Shown: in pieces, positions 18,923 to 27,594 of the stretch
Numbering within the stretch: position 1 is the first letter of the stretch
How the letters are laid out: each line of letters starts with the position of its first letter
NCBI RefSeq assembly: GCF_014334335.1
Contig: NZ_JACSEU010000001.1
Coordinates: 1,612,001-1,676,000, forward strand
Source: Treponema sp. Marseille-Q3903
GTDB taxonomy: Bacteria > Spirochaetota > Spirochaetia > Treponematales > Treponemataceae
Reading direction: 5' to 3'
Length of the DNA: 64,000 nt
Position numbers and translations under genes: made by a program
Notes under the pieces: model-generated
What the model was told of the DNA's origin: nothing
Seen by the model: only the letters and a program-made list of their open reading frames with translations
Database searches by the model: none

Positions 18923-20979
18923 CCGGTTTCATCTCTACCGCTTCTGTTTAATAGATATACTTCAGACTCAAGCGGCAAATAATTTGTGCCAAAATTAGTC
19001 TGCAATGCTGATTTATAAGAAAGTTGATAGATTCCCTGAGGAAGTTCAATTATATCTTTTACTACATCTCCCAAACCTTGCGGTCTGAAAATGTAATATT
19101 CGTCTCCAAAAGTATTTTCAACAACATAAGAGAGTTCCTGATTAATTGCGCCTTGTGTCAATTTCACAACAGAAAATGCAATTGAATTGTTGCACATGTA
19201 TGCTGTCAGCTCTGAAAGATTATATTTATCAAAAGTCAACGTGTTGTCTCCGCCTGAAGTGATCATGACGATTGCACGCTTTTTTGACGCATTTATCAAA
19301 TCATTTGAGGCAAGACGGATCGCCAAGTCGGCAGAAACCTTTTTAGATTCAGGAGATTTTAGCGCTGAAATTTTAAAATCGCCGATATTATCGGGTTTAC
19401 CAGAATATTCTGTAACCGGAACAGAGCTAGCTGAAACAACACGCAATACACCGCGGTTTTTCATTGAAGACGCAATTTCTTTAACTGCCGATTGAATTTC
19501 TTCTGTAAACAACGAAGATTCTGAAGAACGGTCAATTACAATTGTTATATCGGCTTCCGTATTGTTAGAAGCAGCTCCAAGCATCTTCATGTTGTTTACA
19601 GGACGATGATTTTCAGTCAAGAAAAAGTTTTCTTCCTGAAGCCCTACGACCGGCTGACGATGTCTGTTTTCTACACGAAGTTCAACAGTGACCTCAGGAA
19701 ATTTAGAAGCATCTATCTGTTCAATCTGAACAAACAGACCGCCTACAAGTTCCTGCATTTTTGACATAACGTATACTTCATTAGAGGTAAAATCAGATAC
19801 AATTACATTTCCGTTTACATCTCCGCTTGCAGAAGTAACTCGTGAAGGAGCATTTCCTGTGCGAACATATTCAAATAAAGCACCTGTCTCTGTATCTACA
19901 GAAACAACCTTGTTTGAATCACAAATGATGAGGCTTCCGTTCCAAAATCTAATTGCCTCCGGTTTTTTGAAAGTCTTGGGTTCTACTAAAGAGCGTATAT
20001 AGTTTCCGGCTCTGTCAAACTGATATATTGAACCAGTATGATCGTCTGCCACAAAAACATCATCGTTGACTACTGCAATTCCTGTTGGTCCTTTTAAACC
20101 TTCAAAATCACCTTGCCGCCCACCAAAAAAGAAAATCGGTTCGCCATTTTTATCAAAAACGTCAACGCGGCGGTTTCCATAATCAGTTACATAAATTCTC
20201 TCGAGATAGTCTTGTGCAAGATATAGAGGTCCGACCATCTGACCGTTCCCCCTACCTTTTGAGCCAATATATTTTTCATATTGTCCTTTTTCATTTAGCA
20301 AAGAAAGTCTGTCACCTGCATTTTCGCTTACAAGGAGTTTCCCGTCGTGAAGTCTTATGATATCGCTTGGTCTATCAAAACCGTTTATCGGCCCCGTAAT
20401 CCTATCTATGACTTTTCCGTTCTGATTTATCAGCAACAGTTGATTCGTATTGTAAGATGCAATCCACATCGTGCCATCATAATTCGGTTGAACAGAAACA
20501 GGTCCACTGAAAATCAAATTGCCTTTAAATTCGCCGGAAAAAGAGCCTGCTTCAGACAGTCGCATCAGTTTATCTTTTGAATCACCAGTGACACGTCTTT
20601 CCCTTACAATTTCAATTTTGTTTTCAAGCAGGATTCCACCGTATCCGTTACTGCTGACAGTTTTCCAATAAGATAAAGCGGAACCTTCGAGACCGGCTCT
20701 ATAATATGATTTTCCTAGCCATTCTAAAATTAAATTATCATTCGGAAGATATGCAAGCGCTTTTTCAAACTGCATTATAGATTCGCTGAAAGCACCTTTG
20801 TAATAAGCCTGAACACCTCGTCTGAATTCTTCAGATGCTAAACCTTCGTTTCCATTGCGGATTCTGTCTTCCGGAACTCTCATTCCGGCATCGGCTGTCG
20901 TCTGCTGAGCAAAAGAAAAAATTACAGAAAAAACAACGGCAAGAACAGATGTTATGCATTTTTTTATATTTTTTTTCAT
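18901..20979 (-). CDS. Exported TPR-NHL-propeller-VWA protein
   Basis: A 692-residue protein of unknown role with a clear modular build. A signal peptide (residues 1-24, ending VIFSFAQQ) is followed by TPR-like helices (about 45-120, FRRGVQAYYKGAFSESIMQFEKALAYLP), then NHL-type beta-propeller repeats (about 160-420, such as FDRPSDIIRLHDGKLLVSEN and LKGPTGIAVVNDDVFVADD), then a von Willebrand A-like domain (about 470-660) beginning ADITIVIDRSSESSLF, in which DRSSES fills the metal-site DxSxS position. It should be periplasmic or surface-facing and suited to protein contacts. It overlaps the TPR gene upstream by one base. Similar proteins occur in other treponemes, but I know of no assigned function. 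Confidence 0.8.
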   Translation of the reverse strand: MKKNIKKCITSVLAVVFSVIFSFAQQTTADAGMRVPEDRIRNGNEGLASEEFRRGVQAYYKGAFSESIMQFEKALAYLPNDNLILEWLGKSYYRAGLEGSALSYWKTVSSNGYGGILLENKIEIVRERRVTGDSKDKLMRLSEAGSFSGEFKGNLIFSGPVSVQPNYDGTMWIASYNTNQLLLINQNGKVIDRITGPINGFDRPSDIIRLHDGKLLVSENAGDRLSLLNEKGQYEKYIGSKGRGNGQMVGPLYLAQDYLERIYVTDYGNRRVDVFDKNGEPIFFFGGRQGDFEGLKGPTGIAVVNDDVFVADDHTGSIYQFDRAGNYIRSLVEPKTFKKPEAIRFWNGSLIICDSNKVVSVDTETGALFEYVRTGNAPSRVTSASGDVNGNVIVSDFTSNEVYVMSKMQELVGGLFVQIEQIDASKFPEVTVELRVENRHRQPVVGLQEENFFLTENHRPVNNMKMLGAASNNTEADITIVIDRSSESSLFTEEIQSAVKEIASSMKNRGVLRVVSASSVPVTEYSGKPDNIGDFKISALKSPESKKVSADLAIRLASNDLINASKKRAIVMITSGGDNTLTFDKYNLSELTAYMCNNSIAFSVVKLTQGAINQELSYVVENTFGDEYYIFRPQGLGDVVKDIIELPQGIYQLSYKSALQTNFGTNYLPLESEVYLLNRSGRDETGYFAPLK

Positions 20980-21665
20980 CAGTGTTTTGCCTCAAGCATT
21001 ACGGTTTTTATATGGTTTGCGATTTCGATGCTGTCTGTATCAATTTGTTCAGCCTGCTGAAGATACTGCAACGCATCATTGTACAATCCGAGTTTGTAAT
21101 AAACCCAACCTAGAGAATCAAGGCATGCTGCCGATTTTGGTGCAACTTTTACAGCCTGTTTGCAAAGTGAAAGAGCTCGTGTCAAATCTTTTTCTTCACA
21201 AGCGAGGACATAACCAAGCCCATTCAAAGACGAAATATTGTCAGGATCTGTTTTAAGGGACTTTTCGTAATAGCTCAGGCACTTATCAGTGTCTTTTTGC
21301 TCCCATGCAACAAAAGCGATCGCAGCATAGACAGACGCAGTCATATAACCTGTTTCAAGAAGTTTATTCAACTCAAAGTCCGCAAGTCGTTTTCGCCCCG
21401 AAATTGCATAGATAACTGCCAACAGAAAACGGCACTGCAAAACTCTTTCAAGCTGCGCCCCAGATGTGACGACTTGTTCTAAAAACATAAGCGCATCATC
21501 ATATTTTTCAAGTTTTGCATAACAAAGTCCAAGATAATAAGCGATTTCAACTTTATCAGCTTCAGAGTCAGATGGGAGACTTAAAAAAAAAGCCAAGGAA
21601 TTTGCATAATCTTTCATTGAATACATTCTGATTCCCGGCTCTAAAATGTTGTTTTGCATTGTCAT
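20979..21665 (-). CDS. Tetratricopeptide-repeat protein
   Basis: 228 residues made almost wholly of TPR units, for instance AYYLGLCYAKLEKYDDALMFLEQVV, CLSYYEKSLKTDPDNISSLNGLGYVLA and CLDSLGWVYYKLGLYNDALQYLQQAEQID. There is no signal peptide, so it is likely cytoplasmic and a protein-protein adaptor. It stands between the galactokinase-like gene (18 bases upstream) and the TPR-NHL-VWA gene, whose ATG overlaps its stop. The start could be the first ATG or the one two codons later. Confidence 0.82.
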   Translation of the reverse strand: MTMQNNILEPGIRMYSMKDYANSLAFFLSLPSDSEADKVEIAYYLGLCYAKLEKYDDALMFLEQVVTSGAQLERVLQCRFLLAVIYAISGRKRLADFELNKLLETGYMTASVYAAIAFVAWEQKDTDKCLSYYEKSLKTDPDNISSLNGLGYVLACEEKDLTRALSLCKQAVKVAPKSAACLDSLGWVYYKLGLYNDALQYLQQAEQIDTDSIEIANHIKTVMLEAKH

Positions 21666-21683
21666 ATTATACTCTTTATTTTA

Positions 21684-22862
21684 TTAGCGGACAATACTAA
21701 CTCCATCTGATGATTCAACTTGATAAACAGCAGGATGAAAACCAAAGATTTTTTCAAATTCAGATATTTTAGAATTAAAATTGTCGACATCACTTTCGCG
21801 TACAATCGCATAGAGGCATCGTCCAAAACCTTTTCCTGTAATCCTTCCGCAAGTGACAGGATTTCGAATAAAGTCAAGGTTTGGTTCAAGCTCATTTACA
21901 CGCTTTAAAATCCAATCGATTTCAGGGCAGGAGATGTTGAACATATCCCGCATTGTTTCATGGCTGTGGTTTACAGAACGCGCAAACTTAAAAAAATCTC
22001 CTTTTTCTATGCCTTCTCTAGCTTCAAGGACATCGTGGTGCTCATATAAAACAGAAAGAAGTTTTCGGCGAACACCTTCGCTTACAACTGCGAGTTCTTC
22101 ATTTATGTCTGTAACATCATCGATGTACTGCCAGCCACCGTATATATTCGACTTATGTTCACGGAGGTCACCGAGCAAAAGCGCATATTGCGGTTCGTGT
22201 AAAGATTCTTCGTCCCAAATGTTGATTCTTGGAACTTTCGTATCTACAAGAAAAACTTTTTTGTCTTCAAAGTTAAAAGGAATGTAATCCCATTTATTTT
22301 TAGAAAAATCTGTTATGATTAAACTGCCTTTTCTGGAAAAAAGAGCAGCAAAGTTATCAGAAATAAAATTGTTGACTTTGAGAAAACGTCTGTTGCCGCG
22401 TTCAATGACTTGAAGAAGTTCCATATCGGAACAGTTAAGATTGTAAAGATTTTTTATTGCAACAGCTGAAGCGGCTTTTATAGCAGTTGTTATACCAAAG
22501 CCGGCAGAAGGCAGTATTTCGCTGTAAACAGTGATGTTCATTCCGCCAATCGTAAAACCGCCTGATGTAAAACCGTAAGCGACAGCTTTTAATGCATTAG
22601 CCCATTTATCTTCTTTTTTTAATTTTAAAGATGTCAAACTTGATTTTTTTCTTTCATTAACTTGCTGAAAATAAAACTTTAATGATGAATCGTCACGTTT
22701 AGTAATTGCTATATATACAGGAAGATTGATTGCCATTGACATTGTCTTGTCCTTAAAGAAACAAGAATGCTCCCCGATAAGATGGAACCTTCCAGGCGCT
22801 TTAACTACAATTTCAGGCTTTTCTCCATATTCCAATTCATGCATATCATTTACTGCTTTCAA
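21684..22862 (-). CDS. GHMP kinase related to galactokinase (TTG start)
   Basis: A 392-residue GHMP-fold protein nearest to galactokinase. The TTG at 22862 follows a strong GGGGGGAT ribosome site and gives a typical galactokinase length; ATG-like starts farther upstream would add basic residues unlike the family. Motif 1 reads APGRFHLIGEHSCFF (residues 22-36), motif 2 LPSAGFGITTAIKAASA replaces the usual GLSSSAA, and motif 3 is GRITGKGFGRCLYAIV. The Asp of the GEHTDY sugar-binding motif is replaced (Cys34), so galactose may not be the substrate. Its start region is divergent from lnt; the TPR genes follow as a likely operon. Confidence 0.75.
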   Translation of the reverse strand: MKAVNDMHELEYGEKPEIVVKAPGRFHLIGEHSCFFKDKTMSMAINLPVYIAITKRDDSSLKFYFQQVNERKKSSLTSLKLKKEDKWANALKAVAYGFTSGGFTIGGMNITVYSEILPSAGFGITTAIKAASAVAIKNLYNLNCSDMELLQVIERGNRRFLKVNNFISDNFAALFSRKGSLIITDFSKNKWDYIPFNFEDKKVFLVDTKVPRINIWDEESLHEPQYALLLGDLREHKSNIYGGWQYIDDVTDINEELAVVSEGVRRKLLSVLYEHHDVLEAREGIEKGDFFKFARSVNHSHETMRDMFNISCPEIDWILKRVNELEPNLDFIRNPVTCGRITGKGFGRCLYAIVRESDVDNFNSKISEFEKIFGFHPAVYQVESSDGVSIVR

Positions 22863-22893
22863 TTGGATCCCCCCATTTTTCCCTTTTTTTACC

Positions 22894-22921
22894 TTGAACT
22901 TTTTCAAAGATAGTATATATT
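22894..22921 (+). promoter_or_regulatory. Promoter of lnt
   Basis: TTGAAC (22894-22899), 16-base spacer, TATATT (22916-22921). Transcription should begin about 9 bases before the ATG at 22937, and no Shine-Dalgarno is seen in that short leader. The site overlaps the control region of the divergent galactokinase-like gene. Confidence 0.5.
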
Positions 22922-22936
22922 TTAAATAATAAACTA

Positions 22937-24748
22937 ATGAACACGATTTTACAAGTTTTTTTTTATTCCATTTTCTCGAGCATAATTCTCTCCGCTGCAA
23001 TTCCAAATGAAATCTCTTTATTTGGAAACCCGATATTGACGCTGATCGCCTTTGTTCCGCTGTATCTGGCATATACAAAAATTAAAACATATAGGCACGC
23101 ATTTTTTCTTTTTTTCGTGCAGACTTTAATAACCCATCTTATTTCAAGTTTCTGGCTCGGATATTTCAAGGACTTTGCGATTTTTACGTTGGGGGCATCA
23201 GCGATTGGAACAGCATGCATCGGAGGCTTTACAGGATTTTTTTTATATCTGCCTTATTCAACTTCAAAATCGCATGATAAACTAAACAACAATTCATTTT
23301 ATCAAAAAATCTTTGAAACTCCTGCTTTTAAGATAATTTATTTTAGTGCTGTCTATGTAGCATACGAATGGGTTAAATCTTCAGGATTTTTGGGATATCC
23401 ATGGGGAACAGTTTCATCGGCACTTTTCAGATGGCATGTGATAACACAGCTCGCATCGATAACAGGAACTTACGGCATCACTTTTATTGTCGTAATGTTT
23501 AATGCAATTGCAGCTGAATATTTTATTTCATATTTTGAAAACGCAACTGCCTGCTACAAAAAAGGTATTCATATTACAGCAAAGCTTTATCTTGTTTTAA
23601 TCGCATGCGTAATCGTTCACGGAGTATTTCAATATTATCTTCCGCGCCATCCTGTAAAAACGCTGAACACTGTTTTAGTACAGCAAAACAGCGACCCGTG
23701 GAAAACCCCGACAGACAACGAATCAATACGAGTTTCGGAAAAACTTTCAAATAACGGAATTGAAGAATTCGAACGGCAGAACAAAAAAGCAGAGCTTGTC
23801 GTGTGGAGCGAAGGCGTTTTAAAACATTCCTTTCCATCAGCATCATTTCATTACACAATAGCGCCGAGTGAAAGCCCTCTTAGAAATTTTATAGCCGATA
23901 AAGATGTCCCATTTTTGATTGGCGGTGTTTTCGCCCGCAAAAATGATCCCGAAAAAACAGGACTTCCTGAAACACAGTATTTTAATGCCGCAATCATGTT
24001 TGACAAAGACGGAGAATACCGCGGAACTTACAATAAAAATCACCTTGTACCGTTTGCAGAAGCACTGCCATTTATTGAGATTCCCGCAGTTCATGATTTT
24101 TTGAAAAAAACAATCGGCATTTCGGCAGGCTGGGCTCCTGGAGATCAGTACGTTTTCTTTGACGTTCCATGTTCGACAACAAAATATTACATGCTTCCTG
24201 CTGTAAAAAATATAGACTTAAACAAAAAAATCGAAGAACAGCAAATTGAAGAGATTGATAGACCGACTGTAAAAATCACTGCTCCTATTTGTTTTGACGA
24301 TGCATTTACTGACATAATGAGGCCGCTTTTTTTAAATGGGGCAGAACTTTTTGTAAATATCACAGACGATTCATGGTCACTGATGAAGTCAAGTGAAATA
24401 CAGCATTTTGTCGTTGCATCTTACCGCGCAATTGAATACCGCACAACTTTAGTCAGATGTGCAAATGCAGGCTATTCGGTTGTAGTCACTCCTGATGGAA
24501 AAGTTATAGACGATCTTCCTCTTTTTGAAGAAGTCTCAGGGACTTTTACAGTTCCTATTTATAAAAGGGTCATGACAACTTACGCAAGATTTGGAAACTG
24601 GTTTGCATATCTATGTGTCATTATTGTTCTTTTTCATGCCTTATACACATATCTTACATTTTCCGAATACGATTACATTAAATCGGAAAGAAAGTCAGGC
24701 AAAAAGTCAAAAAAACATCGTAAAAAAAATCAAAAAAAAGAGCACTAA
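22937..24748 (+). CDS. lnt: Apolipoprotein N-acyltransferase Lnt
   Basis: Adds the third acyl chain to the N-terminal Cys of lipoproteins in the inner membrane. The 603-residue protein has several N-terminal membrane segments (about residues 1-210) and a periplasmic nitrilase-like domain. The catalytic Glu-Lys-Cys triad is visible: VVWSEGVL (Glu), TYNKNHLVPFAEALPF (Lys) and ITAPICFDDAF (Cys). A last membrane segment (FAYLCVIIVLFHALY) is followed by a very basic tail of about 25 residues rich in Lys. Spirochaetes depend heavily on lipoproteins, and the lipoprotein at 30525 would be a client. Confidence 0.94.
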   Translation: MNTILQVFFYSIFSSIILSAAIPNEISLFGNPILTLIAFVPLYLAYTKIKTYRHAFFLFFVQTLITHLISSFWLGYFKDFAIFTLGASAIGTACIGGFTGFFLYLPYSTSKSHDKLNNNSFYQKIFETPAFKIIYFSAVYVAYEWVKSSGFLGYPWGTVSSALFRWHVITQLASITGTYGITFIVVMFNAIAAEYFISYFENATACYKKGIHITAKLYLVLIACVIVHGVFQYYLPRHPVKTLNTVLVQQNSDPWKTPTDNESIRVSEKLSNNGIEEFERQNKKAELVVWSEGVLKHSFPSASFHYTIAPSESPLRNFIADKDVPFLIGGVFARKNDPEKTGLPETQYFNAAIMFDKDGEYRGTYNKNHLVPFAEALPFIEIPAVHDFLKKTIGISAGWAPGDQYVFFDVPCSTTKYYMLPAVKNIDLNKKIEEQQIEEIDRPTVKITAPICFDDAFTDIMRPLFLNGAELFVNITDDSWSLMKSSEIQHFVVASYRAIEYRTTLVRCANAGYSVVVTPDGKVIDDLPLFEEVSGTFTVPIYKRVMTTYARFGNWFAYLCVIIVLFHALYTYLTFSEYDYIKSERKSGKKSKKHRKKNQKKEH

Positions 24749-24776
24749 AGATGTTTTAAAATAAATTCCGTTTTTT

Positions 24777-24810
24777 TTGAAAATTCCCTTGTTGAAACTA
24801 TATTTAGTGG
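24777..24810 (+). promoter_or_regulatory. nrdR-nrdD promoter with NrdR box
   Basis: TTGAAA (24777-24782), 16-base spacer, TATATT (24799-24804). A 16-base AAACTATATTTAGTGG (24795-24810) covers the -10 and resembles the NrdR box (consensus ACACWATATATWGTGT). Its 12-base core CTATATTTAGTG is repeated exactly at the promoter of the split radical-domain gene at 27552-27563. NrdR would repress by covering the -10 when dATP is plentiful. Confidence 0.72.
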
Positions 24811-24874
24811 TATAGTATTTATCATACGTTATTAAACGCTAGAAAAAAGATAAAAAAAGGCGGAAAGTAAAAAA

Positions 24875-25348
24875 ATGCGTTGTCCATATTGCGGCAAATT
24901 AGACGACAAAGTTCTGGAATCAAGGACGATGGTAAACGGAGAGAGTATCAGACGTCGTCGTGAATGCCTTTCGTGCGGTTATCGTTTTACAAGCTATGAA
25001 AGAATAGATGAGAAACCGTTCATGGTCATAAAACGCGACGGTCGCCGTCAGCCTTTTGACAGAATTAAACTCGAGAAGGGGATCGAACGTGCTCTCGAAA
25101 AACGCCCAGTCTCTACAAGTATGGTCGAACAGATTTCAAACGATATCGAAGACCTTGCAATAAAAAATGGTCGTGAAACTCGCGAAATTTCAACGACAGA
25201 ACTCGGTGAACTTGTACTCGAAAAACTTTACGCTATCGACAAAGTCGCTTACATCCGTTTTGCATCGGTTTATCGCCATTTTGAAAATCTTGATGAATTT
25301 ATTACAGAAGTAAAAAATATTGAACAGAGGGGAAAAAACAATGAGTGA
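24875..25348 (+). CDS. nrdR: Transcriptional repressor NrdR
   Basis: Nucleotide-sensing repressor of ribonucleotide reductase genes. The 157-residue protein has the N-terminal zinc ribbon (MRCPYCG... and CLSCGYRF, two Cys-x2-Cys pairs) joined to an ATP-cone (about residues 46-135, FMVIKRDGRRQPFDRIKLEKGIERAL). It is full length. Ribosome site GGCGGAAAG. Its last 8 bases overlap the start of nrdD, so the repressor and its target are translated from one message and autoregulation is likely through the box at 24795-24810. Confidence 0.96.
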   Translation: MRCPYCGKLDDKVLESRTMVNGESIRRRRECLSCGYRFTSYERIDEKPFMVIKRDGRRQPFDRIKLEKGIERALEKRPVSTSMVEQISNDIEDLAIKNGRETREISTTELGELVLEKLYAIDKVAYIRFASVYRHFENLDEFITEVKNIEQRGKNNE

Positions 25349-27458
25349 TCAGTCTATTTTTCCGGAATGGAGAAGTTTTCTGGGGAACAGTTCGGATTCG
25401 GAAACAAAAGGTTTTATAAAATCTGTTGTAAAAAGATCCGGAGAGATTGCAGACTATGACCGACTTAAAATTGAATCAGCAATTTGCAAAGCAATCGAGG
25501 CAGTAGAACATCAAAAAGATCCTGACAGAGCTAGCGCCTTAACAGATAAAGTTGAAGAAAAACTTCGCCTTCAGCTTGCCGGAAGCAGAGCGCATTCAAT
25601 TCCTGCAATCGAAGAGATTCAGGATATAGTTGAAACAGTTCTCATCGAAGAAAAACAAGTAGCTGTTGCAAAAGCATACATCCTTTACCGCGCACGACAC
25701 GAAGCTGTCCGAGATGCAAAAAATCTGATGATCGATATAAACAAAACTATGGACGGATATCTTGGTCAAAGCGACTGGCGTGTGAATGAAAATGCAAACG
25801 TAAATTTTTCACTCGGTGGGCTTATTCTTCATAACTCCGGCACTATCACTGCAAATTATTGGCTAAACAATATTTACTCAAAAGAAGTTGCTGAAGCACA
25901 CAAAACAGCTGCTTTCCACATTCATGACCTTTCTATGTTCAGCGGCTACTGTGCAGGCTGGTCTCTTCGTCAGCTTATTGTAGAAGGACTCGGCGGAGTC
26001 CCTGATAAGATAACTTCAACGCCGGCTGCGCATCTTTCTACGCTTGTAAACCAAATTGTAAACTTTTTAGGAATAATGCAAAACGAATGGGCCGGAGCAC
26101 AAGCATTCTCTTCATTTGATACATATTTGGCTCCTTTTATCCGTGCAGATAACCTGACAGAAAAACAAGTCAGACAGTGCATTCAAAGCTATATTTACGG
26201 TGTCAACACTCCAAGCAGATGGGGTTCTCAAGCACCATTTACAAATATCACTCTTGACTGGATTTGCCCCGACGATTTGAAAAATAAAAAAGCAATTGTA
26301 GGCGGCAAAGAACAGTCTTACACATACGGAGATTGTCAAAAAGAGATGGACATTTTAAACAAAGTGTTTATAGAGCTGATGATTGAAGGAGATGCAGAAG
26401 GGCGCGGATTTGCCTACCCTATTCCAACATACAACATCACGCGTGACTTTGACTGGACATCTGACAATGCAAAACTTCTTTTTACGATGACGGCTCAGTA
26501 CGGAACACCGAACTTCCAGAATTTTGTGAACTCCGATTTGAATCCGAACGATGTGCGTTCGATGTGCTGCCGCCTCCAGTTGGACAAACGTGAACTTCGC
26601 CGCAGAGGCGGCGGACTGTTCGGTGCAGACGAATTTACAGGCTCTCTAGGCGTAGTTACGATAAACATGCCCCAAATTGGATATCTCGCTAAAAACGAAA
26701 CGGAATTTTACCGCAGGCTAGATTATCTTATGGATTTGGCAAAAGAAAGCCTTTGTACAAAACGAAAAGTTATTCAAAAACTGTATGACGGTGGATTGTT
26801 CCCATATACGCGCAGATATCTAAAGACTCTTGTAAATCACTTCAACACGATAGGTCTGTGCGGCATGAACGAATGTTGTCTTAATTTTCTCGGTTCTGAA
26901 ATCTCAACGCCAAAAGGTAAAGCTTTTGCAGAAAAAGTCCTTCAGCACATGCGTGAAAGGATGCAGGACTATCAGGAGCAGACAGGAGACCTTTTCAATC
27001 TTGAAGCAACCCCTGCAGAATCTACATCATATCGTCTTGCACGCCACGACAAACAGCAGTTCCCTGATATAATCACAAGCGGAAAAGAAGAGCCGTTTTA
27101 CACAAACTCTTCTCAACTTCCTGTTGATTACACCGCAGATGTTTTTGAGGCGCTCGACCATCAGGAATCGCTACAGACTAAATACACAGGCGGAACGATG
27201 TTTCATGTATACATGGGTGAATCTCTCAAAGACTGGAAAAGCTGTGCAGAGCTTGTAAAAACTATTTCCGACAAGTACAGAATTCCTTTTTTCACAATTT
27301 CGCCGACATATTCAATTTGCCAGATTCACGGGTACATTGCGGGACAGCAGTTTGAATGTCCAAAATGTAAAATTGAAAAAGAAAAGGCGTTGAAAGAAAA
27401 ACTCAAAGTTCTTGAAGCCGAAAAAGAAAAAATTCTTGCGGAACAAGCAAAAATGTAA
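25341..27458 (+). CDS. nrdD: Anaerobic ribonucleoside-triphosphate reductase body lacking the glycyl-radical segment
   Basis: Class III ribonucleotide reductase catalytic chain, 705 residues. An ATP-cone (about residues 22-110) is followed by the ten-stranded barrel region. Candidate catalytic cysteines are Cys204 (GYCAGWSL) and the Cys409-Cys410 pair (MCCRLQLD). The C-terminal metal site is CQIH...CPKC (Cys660, His663, Cys673, Cys676). A complete NrdD continues here into a loop with RVxGY that carries the radical glycine. This protein instead ends with a charged helical tail of 29 residues (KALKEKLKVLEAEKEKILAEQ). The missing loop is the first part of the protein at 27595. The ATG at 25341 follows AGAGGGGAAA. 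An open, in-frame end with its own stop and a 136-base gap argue against a sequencing error. Confidence 0.93.
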   Translation: MSDQSIFPEWRSFLGNSSDSETKGFIKSVVKRSGEIADYDRLKIESAICKAIEAVEHQKDPDRASALTDKVEEKLRLQLAGSRAHSIPAIEEIQDIVETVLIEEKQVAVAKAYILYRARHEAVRDAKNLMIDINKTMDGYLGQSDWRVNENANVNFSLGGLILHNSGTITANYWLNNIYSKEVAEAHKTAAFHIHDLSMFSGYCAGWSLRQLIVEGLGGVPDKITSTPAAHLSTLVNQIVNFLGIMQNEWAGAQAFSSFDTYLAPFIRADNLTEKQVRQCIQSYIYGVNTPSRWGSQAPFTNITLDWICPDDLKNKKAIVGGKEQSYTYGDCQKEMDILNKVFIELMIEGDAEGRGFAYPIPTYNITRDFDWTSDNAKLLFTMTAQYGTPNFQNFVNSDLNPNDVRSMCCRLQLDKRELRRRGGGLFGADEFTGSLGVVTINMPQIGYLAKNETEFYRRLDYLMDLAKESLCTKRKVIQKLYDGGLFPYTRRYLKTLVNHFNTIGLCGMNECCLNFLGSEISTPKGKAFAEKVLQHMRERMQDYQEQTGDLFNLEATPAESTSYRLARHDKQQFPDIITSGKEEPFYTNSSQLPVDYTADVFEALDHQESLQTKYTGGTMFHVYMGESLKDWKSCAELVKTISDKYRIPFFTISPTYSICQIHGYIAGQQFECPKCKIEKEKALKEKLKVLEAEKEKILAEQAKM

Positions 27459-27459
27459 T

Positions 27460-27505
27460 CAACGGAAAAACATCTCAATGTCATTAAAGATTTTGATGTC
27501 CGTTG
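27460..27505 (+). repeat. Inverted repeat after nrdD
   Basis: CAACGGA (27460-27466) pairs with TCCGTTG (27499-27505), and CATC (27471-27474) with GATG (27495-27498), giving a stem with a small bulge directly after the nrdD stop. No T-tract follows, so it is unlikely to be an intrinsic terminator; it may protect the 3' end of the nrdR-nrdD message or mark a processing point. Confidence 0.5.
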
Positions 27506-27529
27506 CCGAAAATTCTAGTGTCATTCAGA

Positions 27530-27564
27530 TTGACAATACAGTGCGTCTACTCTATATTTAGTGT
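27530..27564 (+). promoter_or_regulatory. Promoter and NrdR box of the radical-domain gene and nrdG
   Basis: TTGACA (27530-27535), 17-base spacer, TATATT (27553-27558): a near-consensus promoter. The 16-base ACTCTATATTTAGTGT (27549-27564) matches the NrdR consensus at 14 of 16 positions and starts four bases before the -10, the same register as at the nrdR promoter. A weaker half-site ending TAGTGT lies at 27516-27521. The two parts of the reductase can therefore be transcribed separately but under one repressor. Confidence 0.8.
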
Positions 27565-27594
27565 AGGTATAAAAAAAAGGGAGGAAGTAAAAAT

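Noticed and set aside
27459-27594. Frameshift or assembly error joining NrdD and the radical-domain protein
   Set aside because: The gap is 136 bases with a near-consensus promoter, an NrdR box and a strong ribosome site, and both proteins have added helices at the break, so two genes are intended.
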